Of a DNA stretch of 17,340 bases, positions 5,758 through 12,625 are shown piece after piece (positions within the stretch are counted from its first letter, which is position 1; each line of letters begins with the position of its first letter). The DNA is taken from positions 1-17,340 of the forward strand of contig DASVWG010000368.1 in assembly GCA_036389695.1 (NCBI GenBank), in the 5' to 3' direction. Source of the DNA: JALZHR01 sp036389695 (GTDB lineage Bacteria > Acidobacteriota > Blastocatellia > Pyrinomonadales > Pyrinomonadaceae). A program made the translations under genes and the position numbers. Under the pieces are notes generated by a model. It did no database searches. It saw nothing but the letters and a program-made list of their open reading frames with translations, and was not told where the DNA came from.

Positions 5758-8700
5758 CTACGGATTCGCCCGCGCCGGAACCGGCACGTCAGCCGACACG
5801 CCGAAATTCGTCACGTTGAACGAGCCCGAAGAGCTGTTCAGCATATACCACGCGCCGTTGCGATAAACTGCCTGGTCGGTTTTGCCGTCACCATCGTAAT
5901 CGCCCGGAGCCGGAACGTCGCCGTTCGCGCCGAAGTGATTCAGGATTAAGCCGCCCGAGCTTTTCATCACATACCAATCGCCGAGCGACGGACGGAAGAC
6001 CGCAACGTCGGCTTTCGTATCGCCGTCGAAATCGCCCGGAACCGGAATGTCGCCGTTCGCGCCGAACTGCACGCCGACAAACTGGCTGGTTGCCGAATTT
6101 ACGCGATACCACGTGCCGTCCGTCGGACGAAAGACGGAAAGGTCAGCCTTGTTGTCGCCGTCGTAATCAGCCGGCGTCGGAATGTCGGTCGAGACGCCGA
6201 ACTGGATGCCGGTAAATCCTGCCTGCGAGCGCAGCAGATACCAGGTGCCTTCCGCCGGACGATAAACCGCCAAATCCGTTTTGCCGTCGCCGTCGTAGTC
6301 GTTCTGCACGGGTTTGTCCGCGCCGATGCCGAAATGAATGGCACTAAACGTTTGGTTCGAGCTGTTAATGATATACCAGTCGCCGTTACGATAAACCGCC
6401 AAATCCGTTTTGCCGTCGCCGTCATAATCGCCGGGCGTGATACGGTCGGATGAAATACCAAACTGCGCGCCGGTAAATCCTGCCTGCGAGCGCAGCAGAT
6501 ACCACGTGCCTTCCGCCGGGCGGAAGACGGAAACGTCCGTTTTGCCGTCGCCGTCAAAATCGGCAACCACGCGGCGCGACGGAACGTTCAGATTCATTTC
6601 CCAGATGCCGCGACCGTGCGTGGCGATGCGCAAAATGCGGTGCGCCGCCTGAATCTCCATCCCGAAAACCGCGATGCGCGGCAACCCGTCGTTAAACGGT
6701 TCCCAGCTGGTGCCGCCGTTGGTCGAGCGGAAAACGCCGATGTCCGTGCCGGCATAAAGATGCTGCGGATTTGCCGGGTCAATCGCAAACGAGTTGGTCG
6801 GCGTGTCGGGAATGCCGCTTCCGGCAGGCGTCCACGTCGGTGTGCCGCTCAACAGATTCGTCGTTTTCCAGACGTGCTGACCGGCGGGGACACCGAATCC
6901 GTTCAGCGCGACGTATGCGACGTTGGCGTTGGTCGGGTCAATGGCGATGCGTCCGATGTAACGGGCGGGAATCGGACCGGTGACGTTCGTCATCGTCGTC
7001 GCGCCGGCGGTCGTCGAAAGAAAAACCTGTCCGGTTCTCAAGCCAACCAGACGCACCGCGTCGAACTGCGGCGAGATAGCGATGGCACTGACGCGCTCCG
7101 GCAGCGTGCCGCTGACGTCGGTCATCGTCGTGCCCTGATTTTCCGACCGGTAAAGCCGGTTCGAGCCGTAGTAAATCGTATTATTCGGCGTGCCCGGACC
7201 GCGAACCAGCGGCGCGTAGAACAAAACCGCGTCGGCGCAAAGAATGCCGTTGTTCGACGTTCCGTTGCGGCAGCCCATGAACTGGTTCCAGAACGGGTCG
7301 CCGTTCGGTTCGGTCGTCAAGGCGCGCTCGAAACCGACCTGCGTATTGGTCTGATTATAATAGGTGTGATACGAAATGGTATTGGTCGGCGAAGTCGCGT
7401 TCTGGTCGATGACCGCAAAACCGCCGTCGCCGCCGTCCGAGCGAATCCAGGTCACGCCGTCCGGCGCGAGAAATTCCGTGCCGTTGTCCTGCGTTCCGCC
7501 GAGCAGATAATTGCGGTCGGTCGGGTGCAGGGCAAGTCCCATAAACTGCGTCGCGCTGTAGGTCGAGTTATTTAAGCTCGTCCAGACAATCGGCGACGCG
7601 GTCACGTTATCCGTGCGCCAGATTCCGCCGTCGCTGCCGAAATACACGATGTTCGGATTCGAAGGCGCGACCGCAAAAGCCTGCGTATCGACGTGCAAGC
7701 CGCTGGCGGTCGTGGTGCCGCTGCTCGTAAAAGCCGTGCCGCCGGTCGTCGAACGCCCGAAAACCATCGACGGCGAACCGCCTAAGTAAACTTTGGTGGC
7801 GTCGTTCGGGTCAACCGCGACGGCAATATCGTAAAAACACTGACCGCTGCAGAAACCCGTTCCGCCGCCCGCCGGAAGAAAAGTCGCGCCGCCGTCAATC
7901 GATTTGAAAAGCGTCCCGTTAGCAGTTCCGGCTGCCGCGTAAACAGTTACGACGTCGCCGACTTTGTTAATGGCAAGCTCGGTTCGTCCGAGCGTCGCGC
8001 CGTCGCCGGTCGTCTGACTAAGCGTAAAAGTCGGGGTTGCCGCCAGCGCGTTCGTCGTCAGATAGACGCCGCCGTCGCCGCCGCTGCCGATGACCGCGAC
8101 GAGCAGGCGATTCGGATTGCCCGGCTCCATTGCCAAATCGGAAGTCGAGCGGCTCACGCCGAGCGTGCCCTGAATCGCCAGTTTTTCAAACGTCGGATTA
8201 GCCGACATCGCGTTGGTCGTGCGATAAAGTCCGGCGTCCGGCAAAGTCAAACCGGTCGTCGTCGCGCCGATGCCGGCAAGTCCGCTGGCGCTGCCCACAA
8301 ATAAAATGTTCGGGTCGGTCGGGTGAACGATAACTTCGCTGATGGCGCGTCCGGTGAAGATGTCTGCGCCGCTGCCGTTTTTATTCAGAATCGGCGAAAT
8401 TACCGGATTCGTGTCGGCGTTCGTGATGCGATAAACGCCGACGCCCATATAGCAGCCGCTGCCGCAAAAACCGGCTTCGCCCGTGCCGACGAAAATCGTC
8501 GAAGGCTCGGACGGCGCAATCGCAATCGCGCCGATCGCCAGCGTCAGCGCGCCGTCCATCAGGGGCGTCCACGTTCCGCCGCCGTTGACCGAACGATACA
8601 AACCGCCCTGCGCCGTTCCGGCGTAAACGATTTGCGGATTCGTCGGATGCACGGCGATTGCCGTCGTGCGCCCGCTGTTCCCGTTGGTCGCGCTAATCGG

Positions 8701-9060
8701 AATCGGCGCGGGACCGAGCGGCTGCCACATCGCGGCGAGCGGCTGATTCAGAGCGGCGCGGCGCTGGTCGCGCGTTCTTTCGCCTTCTATCATCTGCTCG
8801 ATTGATGCGGCGCGCGATTCCGGTCGCGCGGTGTCTGCGCCCTGAAGCATAGCGATGTGTTCCGCGCGCCTCTTCAAATACTCATCCTTGTTAACCTCAA
8901 CGCCGCCCGGCAAATCGGCGTCTTCTTCCTCGGCTCCCCGCGCTTCGTTTTTCTCAACTCCGCGCTCCTCGGTTTCAACCCGCGCCGCGACTTTCAAACT
9001 GACTGTCACGGAAAAAACGCACAGCATGAGAAAGCCCAAAACAAACATTAATTTTCGCAT
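5758..9060 (-). CDS. Large secreted BNR/sortilin-like beta-propeller protein with FG-GAP/VCBS-type repeats
   Basis: This is a 1100-residue exported protein of unknown role. A signal peptide (MRK, core to about residue 26) is followed by a charged Glu-rich stretch (about 28-60). Residues about 110-820 carry BNR/Asp-box repeats, for example SVNGGGTWT at 157-165, STNGGTSWEP near 785 and many HPTNPxIVYAGT-type blades, as in sortilin/Vps10 or sialidase-like propellers. The sialidase catalytic residues are not evident. From Asp834 to the end there are six 43-45 residue units starting DYDGDGKTDLAVYRP and containing TWYLLRS, with the calcium-binding spacing DxDGDxxxD of FG-GAP/VCBS repeats. There is no C-terminal anchor or sorting motif. 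GAGG lies eight bases before the ATG. Surface adhesion or carbohydrate binding is a guess. Parts of the C-terminal repeats are nearly identical in DNA. Confidence 0.88.
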   Translation of the reverse strand: MRKLMFVLGFLMLCVFSVTVSLKVAARVETEERGVEKNEARGAEEEDADLPGGVEVNKDEYLKRRAEHIAMLQGADTARPESRAASIEQMIEGERTRDQRRAALNQPLAAMWQPLGPAPIPISATNGNSGRTTAIAVHPTNPQIVYAGTAQGGLYRSVNGGGTWTPLMDGALTLAIGAIAIAPSEPSTIFVGTGEAGFCGSGCYMGVGVYRITNADTNPVISPILNKNGSGADIFTGRAISEVIVHPTDPNILFVGSASGLAGIGATTTGLTLPDAGLYRTTNAMSANPTFEKLAIQGTLGVSRSTSDLAMEPGNPNRLLVAVIGSGGDGGVYLTTNALAATPTFTLSQTTGDGATLGRTELAINKVGDVVTVYAAAGTANGTLFKSIDGGATFLPAGGGTGFCSGQCFYDIAVAVDPNDATKVYLGGSPSMVFGRSTTGGTAFTSSGTTTASGLHVDTQAFAVAPSNPNIVYFGSDGGIWRTDNVTASPIVWTSLNNSTYSATQFMGLALHPTDRNYLLGGTQDNGTEFLAPDGVTWIRSDGGDGGFAVIDQNATSPTNTISYHTYYNQTNTQVGFERALTTEPNGDPFWNQFMGCRNGTSNNGILCADAVLFYAPLVRGPGTPNNTIYYGSNRLYRSENQGTTMTDVSGTLPERVSAIAISPQFDAVRLVGLRTGQVFLSTTAGATTMTNVTGPIPARYIGRIAIDPTNANVAYVALNGFGVPAGQHVWKTTNLLSGTPTWTPAGSGIPDTPTNSFAIDPANPQHLYAGTDIGVFRSTNGGTSWEPFNDGLPRIAVFGMEIQAAHRILRIATHGRGIWEMNLNVPSRRVVADFDGDGKTDVSVFRPAEGTWYLLRSQAGFTGAQFGISSDRITPGDYDGDGKTDLAVYRNGDWYIINSSNQTFSAIHFGIGADKPVQNDYDGDGKTDLAVYRPAEGTWYLLRSQAGFTGIQFGVSTDIPTPADYDGDNKADLSVFRPTDGTWYRVNSATSQFVGVQFGANGDIPVPGDFDGDTKADVAVFRPSLGDWYVMKSSGGLILNHFGANGDVPAPGDYDGDGKTDQAVYRNGAWYMLNSSSGSFNVTNFGVSADVPVPARANP
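5761..6561 (-). repeat. Six FG-GAP-type intragenic repeats, partly homogenised
   Basis: Six units of about 129-135 bases code residues 834-1100. The stretches 6208-6258 and 6469-6519 match at 50 of 51 positions, 261 bases (two units) apart. The stretches 6259-6294 and 6388-6423 are identical over 36 bases, 129 bases (one unit) apart. The other units are clearly more diverged. Confidence 0.85.
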
Positions 9061-9490
9061 TATGATATCCTCTATTGAATTTCTTTGAAATACCGCCCGG
9101 TTCTCGATAATTTTTTGCCGCCGAATGAGAGAAGAAGCCTAATTCACACAGCCGCATCCAAGTCAGCAAAATTGCTGCAAAATCTTCAGATTTCTTTGTT
9201 TAATGATGAAGTCAAAAAAGAAAAAACTTTGTCTCGTTTTTTCTCGGTTAAAGTAGACGCTTTAACTTCCGGCTTTCGCCGCAAGCCGCCGCGATAAATT
9301 CAGTCAAGATTTCTCTGATGTAAATGATTGACCAATGGTTGTTATAATTTATCACGCGCGTCAACTATTTAAAAGCAAATACGAGCGCCGATAGTAGTAA
9401 AGCGGAAAAATTTCCGGTCTCCGGGCAAAATAAATGCGGAAAAATCAGGCGAGCCGCGCCGGAAAATAATTTTTTCGCTGCTGTCGCTTT
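9061..9490. other. 430-base spacer, probable 5' region of the BNR gene
   Basis: No gene is seen in either strand. On the minus strand this is upstream of the BNR gene and downstream of the M19 gene. It holds two adjacent hairpins (9247-9288) and AT-rich stretches. Minus-strand TTGACT words occur at about 9210-9215 and 9302-9307, but neither has a convincing -10 box. Near 9400-9460, small GC hairpins followed by T runs on the minus strand (GGCG, loop, CGCC, TGATTTTT) could weakly terminate the M19 transcript. Confidence 0.5.
9247..9288. promoter_or_regulatory. Two adjacent short hairpins in the BNR leader
   Basis: The first is GTTAAAGTAGACGCTTTAAC (9247-9266): seven-base arms around six bases, operator-sized. 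The second, three bases further on, is CGGCTT, TCGCCGC, AAGCCG (9270-9288). They lie about 190-230 bases before the start codon of the BNR gene. They may be a regulator site plus a leader structure, or chance. Confidence 0.3.
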
Positions 9491-10663
9491 TCAATCGGGC
9501 AGGTTTTCCGAGAGCAGTTTTAAAACGTTTCCGCCCATAATCCGCGCGATTTCCTCTTCCGAAAAATTTTCGTCGAGCAGCGCTTCCGTAATCAAGGCTT
9601 CGCCGCCGGTATCGAAAGAAACTTTCACCGAGCCGTCAAAATCCGAGCCGAGCGCGACGTGCTCGACGCCGACGACGTTTGCCGCGTAAGCGACGGATTT
9701 CGCAATGCTTCGCGCGTCTTCGCCGCAAACCGCCGTGTCCCAGAAACCGATGCCGATCACGCCGCCCGTTCCGGCGATTCCTCTTAATTGCTCGTCGCTC
9801 AAATTCCGCTGGTTGTCGCAGGTTCCTTTGACGCCCGTGTGCGAAACGACGACGGGCTTCGTCGCCATCCGCAAAACGTCTTCGATAACTTTCGGCGAAG
9901 CGTGCGCGACATCGACCAGCATTCCTTTCGCTTCCATCCGGCGAATCATTTCCCTGCCTTTTTCCGTCAAGCCGTATTTCTCGACGCCGTGCGCCGAGCC
10001 ACCGATGTCGTTGTCGAAAAAATGCGACGGCGACATCATCCGAAAACCCGCGTCAAACAAAACGTCAACGTTTTCCAGCTTTCCGTCCAGCGCGTGCGCG
10101 CCTTCGATACCGAGCCAGCCGCCCACAATTTTTTCGGTTTTGCGCCGCTCGACCAAGTTCCGCAAATCGCCTTTTGTTTTAATGACGACGAGTTTTCCGC
10201 CTGATTTCGCCGCGTATTCGTGAAGCTTTCCGGCTTGCCAGACGGCGCGTTTCGTCAGGCTCGAAAGATTTTCGAGCGGCTGCATCTGCGCCAGCGCGAG
10301 CCAGAAAATATTGTCGGTTTCGTCCGTGTTGCGCTCGATATTCAGCCCGCGCGGCGATTTGGTCACGACCGTGAAAGCCTGCAGGGCGACGTTTCCTTCC
10401 AGCAGTCGCGGCACATCGACCTGCCCGCGCCCGCTTTTTTCCACAAGGTTTCGGTTCCATAAAAGCGAATCGGCGTGTAAATCCGCGACGAAAAGCTTTT
10501 CGTGCAGCGCCCGCGCCTTTTCGCTCGTTTGATACGGCGGCTGATTAAGAACCGGATTCAAATCGGCTTCGATTTTGGCGGGCAGAACGAAAAAGAAATA
10601 CGCCAGAAAAGCGACGAGCAAAACGACGAAAATAAAAAGTAAATATTTGAAGAATTTCTTCAT
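9491..10663 (-). CDS. Membrane dipeptidase, peptidase family M19 (renal dipeptidase-like)
   Basis: This is a 390-residue zinc dipeptidase of the amidohydrolase superfamily, splitting dipeptides (some relatives act on D-amino-acid dipeptides). An N-terminal hydrophobic segment (about residues 5-28) without a clear cleavage site suggests an inner-membrane anchor with the enzyme outside the cytoplasm. Metal ligands are in place: HAD in VADLHADS (His63, Asp65), Glu187 in GIEGAH, His254 in VDVAHAS, His275 in VVSHTG, and Asp341 in GSDFDG. The substrate-binding CDNQRN segment (281-286) fits the family's ARN motif. Length is normal for M19 plus an anchor. The ribosome site is weak. The 131-base gap to the upstream oxidoreductase gene holds a palindrome, so joint transcription is uncertain. 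It fits a peptide-use role with the S9 peptidase and OPT transporter in this window. Confidence 0.93.
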   Translation of the reverse strand: MKKFFKYLLFIFVVLLVAFLAYFFFVLPAKIEADLNPVLNQPPYQTSEKARALHEKLFVADLHADSLLWNRNLVEKSGRGQVDVPRLLEGNVALQAFTVVTKSPRGLNIERNTDETDNIFWLALAQMQPLENLSSLTKRAVWQAGKLHEYAAKSGGKLVVIKTKGDLRNLVERRKTEKIVGGWLGIEGAHALDGKLENVDVLFDAGFRMMSPSHFFDNDIGGSAHGVEKYGLTEKGREMIRRMEAKGMLVDVAHASPKVIEDVLRMATKPVVVSHTGVKGTCDNQRNLSDEQLRGIAGTGGVIGIGFWDTAVCGEDARSIAKSVAYAANVVGVEHVALGSDFDGSVKVSFDTGGEALITEALLDENFSEEEIARIMGGNVLKLLSENLPD

Positions 10664-10694
10664 TCGTGTTTCTCAACCCGCCAAATCTGCCTTC

Positions 10695-10733
10695 AATCTT
10701 CAATTTGAGATTTGAAATTTCAAATCGAAGATT
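10695..10733. repeat. AT-rich nested palindrome
   Basis: A perfect 18-base palindrome, GATTTGAAATTTCAAATC (10709-10726), is enclosed by outer arms AATCTTC (10695-10701) and GAAGATT (10727-10733), with seven unpaired bases on the left. It sits between the M19 and oxidoreductase genes. A further word, ATCTGTGTTTATCTGTGG (about 10761-10778), follows. Both look like short dispersed spacer repeats; they are not a terminator with a T run. Confidence 0.7.
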
Positions 10734-10794
10734 CGGACTTAGATTAATCTCCGGTTTCAAATCTGTGTTTATCTGTGGACAATTTTTCTATGTC

Positions 10795-11877
10795 TTAAAT
10801 TTTTACCGCGCAGCCCGTCGCGTTCGATTCGCGCGCCGCGTCGAGCGCAAGCTGAATTTTATAACCGTCTTCAAATGTCGCGGCGTTTTCGACCACGCTC
10901 GCGCCAGCCTGCAAAGCCTTCACGATTTCTCCGGCGAAAACCAGAAAACCGTTGTTCCAGCCCGTGTTCGGCGCGGTTTCGAGGCGGTCGTTTAAATCTA
11001 TCTCGATTTTACGCCAGCTTTCCTCGCCCGGCTTCCCGACGAAAAGCTCGCCGTCGTATTCGACGCGCATCGCGCCGCTCGTGCCGAACAATTCGACGCG
11101 ATTTTGATACGCAGGATATTCGACCATCGAGCAGGAAACGTTTGCCGTCGCGTCTTCGACAAAATCGCCCGCGGCAAAGCGCAAAATCAAATTCGATTCG
11201 TCGTCGCTCGTCACCTCGCGCACCACGCCGCCGGAATCTCGGCGACGTTTAACGTGCGTTTGCAGCTGGCAGAAAACCTGCGAAATTTCCGCGCCCGTAA
11301 ACCAGCGCACCGAATCGAAAATGTGCGAAACGATAGCGCCGAGCGCGCCGCCGCCCTGGCGCTCGTCGCTCCACCAATTCCACGGCGCGTCCGGATTTCC
11401 GCGATGCGGAGCGCGAAAATTATATTTGACGTGGCGGATTTTTCCGATTTCGCCCGCGCGAATCATCTCAAACGCCTTGCGCCTGCCGTTCAGATAACGC
11501 AATTCGTGGTCGATGACGGCGAGCAGATTTTTTTCTCTCGATTTTTCCCACATCTCAAGCGCTTCGCCCGCGTTCATCGCCATCGGTTTTTCGCACAAAA
11601 CGTGCTTTTCGTTTTCCAGCGCGAAAAGCGTCATCTCGCGATGAAAAACCGGCGGCGTGGTGATGCAAATCAAATCGACGTCGGCTCTTTCGACCGTCTC
11701 GCGCCAATCGCCGGTCCAATGCGGAATATCAAAATCCCGCGCCGTCCGCTCGGCATTTTCGCGCCGCCCGCTGGCGACCGAGACGACCTGCGCGCCTTCA
11801 ATTTTCTGAAACGCGGGAATCTGCACCGTCCGCGCAAAACCCGTCCCGATAATTCCGATTCCGACTTTTTTAGCCAT
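10795..11877 (-). CDS. Gfo/Idh/MocA family NAD(P)-dependent oxidoreductase
   Basis: This is a 360-residue cytoplasmic dehydrogenase of the Gfo/Idh/MocA family, which oxidises or reduces sugars, inositols and similar cyclic substrates. The N-terminal Rossmann fold shows GIIGTG (8-13) and the family CEKPMAMN motif with Lys97. The C-terminal half has the RYLNGRRKAFEMIRAGEIGKI helix and then GGGALGAIVSHIFD, with His185 in the catalytic-His position. The Asp usually found four residues before that His is Ala181 here, a substitution I recall from some subfamilies. The substrate is not predictable and no sugar genes flank it. A palindromic element lies 32 bases upstream and may hold its promoter. 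No signal peptide is present. Confidence 0.9.
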   Translation of the reverse strand: MAKKVGIGIIGTGFARTVQIPAFQKIEGAQVVSVASGRRENAERTARDFDIPHWTGDWRETVERADVDLICITTPPVFHREMTLFALENEKHVLCEKPMAMNAGEALEMWEKSREKNLLAVIDHELRYLNGRRKAFEMIRAGEIGKIRHVKYNFRAPHRGNPDAPWNWWSDERQGGGALGAIVSHIFDSVRWFTGAEISQVFCQLQTHVKRRRDSGGVVREVTSDDESNLILRFAAGDFVEDATANVSCSMVEYPAYQNRVELFGTSGAMRVEYDGELFVGKPGEESWRKIEIDLNDRLETAPNTGWNNGFLVFAGEIVKALQAGASVVENAATFEDGYKIQLALDAARESNATGCAVKI

Positions 11878-11908
11878 GAAAAAATTAAAGCATAAAAAGT
11901 ATTCAAGG

Positions 11909-12035
11909 AAAAAGGCAGAAACGCGACAGTCATGGAGCGTGTCTCAAGTTTAATTACTGGACACCTGAATTTTAATCAGCATGTCGAATCATTATACTAG
12001 GACACGCTCCATGACTGTCGCGTTTCTGCCTTTTT
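11909..12035. repeat. Palindromic element, copy 2 (MITE/REP-like)
   Basis: The arms are perfect 35-base inverted repeats (11909-11943 and 12001-12035) around a 57-base AT-rich spacer. The arms equal those of the copy at 3543-3639 except one base in each arm: 11931 is C where 3563 is T, and 12013 is G where 3619 is A, so pairing is kept. The spacers are only loosely alike; both have TGGACA. The right arm ends at the stop codon of the PilZ gene. T runs on both sides would let the hairpin act as a terminator. Confidence 0.9.
11991..11996 (-). promoter_or_regulatory. TATAAT -10 candidate inside palindromic copy 2
   Basis: The minus strand reads TATAAT in the element's spacer, about 114 bases before the oxidoreductase ATG. 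The nearest -35-like word, GCGACA in the arm, is 19 bases upstream, longer than the ideal 17. The copy at 3543 lacks this box. This is weak support for a promoter carried by the element. Confidence 0.22.
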
Positions 12036-12524
12036 TTAACTTTTTGTTTCGAGCGAGAAATCCTGCGCTTTATCGGTTTTTACCTTGTTGCCGTATTTTA
12101 GATATTCCTCGTAGATTTCCTGTTCGAGCGGCGTGATAAAGACGATTTTCGCGCCGATTAAATAGCTGACGGAAGAGTCGTGAATGCCGATTTGCTCGTA
12201 GCGCACGCCGACGATTTGCATTTTGATTTTGCCGTTCGGCAAATCAAGCTCGGCTAGCATCGTGCGGTTTTCGCCGACCAGATAATATTCGCGCAGGCGA
12301 ATCGAAGGGACGATAAAACCGATGCCGCATTTGCTTAAATCTTTTGTTTCGCCGCTGGTCGAGAGGCTTTCGCGTTTGGTGGTGAGCTTTCCGTTTTTTC
12401 CGTCGCCCGCGTCCGGCTCAATCGTAATGCGGACGGGCACTTGAAGATTATGTCGCCGCGCGGTGCGGTTTTCGACAAATGTCAGGTTTAGCTTGGAAAT
12501 AAGTTTGCGGATTACATCTGACAT
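12036..12524 (-). CDS. PilZ domain protein, probable c-di-GMP receptor
   Basis: This is a 162-residue cytoplasmic protein with one PilZ domain. The two c-di-GMP contact motifs are present: RxxxR as R20-TAR-R24, followed by HNLQVPV, and DxSxxG as D62-LSKC-G67 followed by IGF. A beta-barrel follows, with LAELDLPNGKIKMQIVGV and SYLIGAKIVFI. It has no output domain, so it should act through a partner, as in control of motility, pili or exopolysaccharide. It is 101 bases downstream of the lipoprotein gene with a hairpin between. Its stop codon touches palindromic copy 2. No strong Shine-Dalgarno is visible before the ATG. Binding is predicted from the motifs only. Confidence 0.88.
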   Translation of the reverse strand: MSDVIRKLISKLNLTFVENRTARRHNLQVPVRITIEPDAGDGKNGKLTTKRESLSTSGETKDLSKCGIGFIVPSIRLREYYLVGENRTMLAELDLPNGKIKMQIVGVRYEQIGIHDSSVSYLIGAKIVFITPLEQEIYEEYLKYGNKVKTDKAQDFSLETKS

Positions 12525-12550
12525 TTAACTTCGGGGCAACCGCCTTTGAA

Positions 12551-12595
12551 AACCCGACAGCACCGGCGTTTGCGGAAGTAAAACGCCGCGGGTTG
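12551..12595. terminator. Hairpin between lipoprotein and PilZ genes
   Basis: Arms CGGCGTTT (12564-12571) and AAACGCCG (12581-12588) enclose nine bases; outer AACCC and GGGTT words can extend the stem. On the minus strand the structure ends in GGGTTTTC, a short T run. It could end the lipoprotein transcript or act as an attenuator before the PilZ gene. Confidence 0.4.
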
Positions 12596-12625
12596 GTGAT
12601 AATTTCCGACCGCTTTTAAAATTCG

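Noticed and set aside
6616..7575. 319-residue plus-strand ORF opposite the BNR gene
   Set aside because: Arg/Val-rich composition typical of the antisense of GC-rich coding DNA. The minus-strand frame has clear BNR and FG-GAP motifs across the whole stretch.
5758..9060. Sialidase (exo-alpha-sialidase) assignment for the BNR protein
   Set aside because: Asp-box blades are present, but the catalytic Arg triad and Tyr/Glu nucleophile region could not be recognised; such blades are shared by many non-enzymatic propellers.
9328..9348. TTGACC followed by TATAAT on the plus strand
   Set aside because: The spacing is only nine bases, far from 16-18, and no plus-strand gene lies downstream.
11104..11895. 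263-residue plus-strand ORF opposite the oxidoreductase
   Set aside because: No recognisable domain; the minus strand has complete Gfo/Idh/MocA motifs.
3543..12035. Composite transposon bounded by the two palindromic copies
   Set aside because: No transposase lies between them, the cargo is ordinary chromosomal genes in both directions, and no target-site duplication is seen.
12525..12625. c-di-GMP (GEMM-type) riboswitch before the PilZ gene
   Set aside because: I could not find the conserved GEMM core sequences; the gap is short and explained by one simple hairpin.
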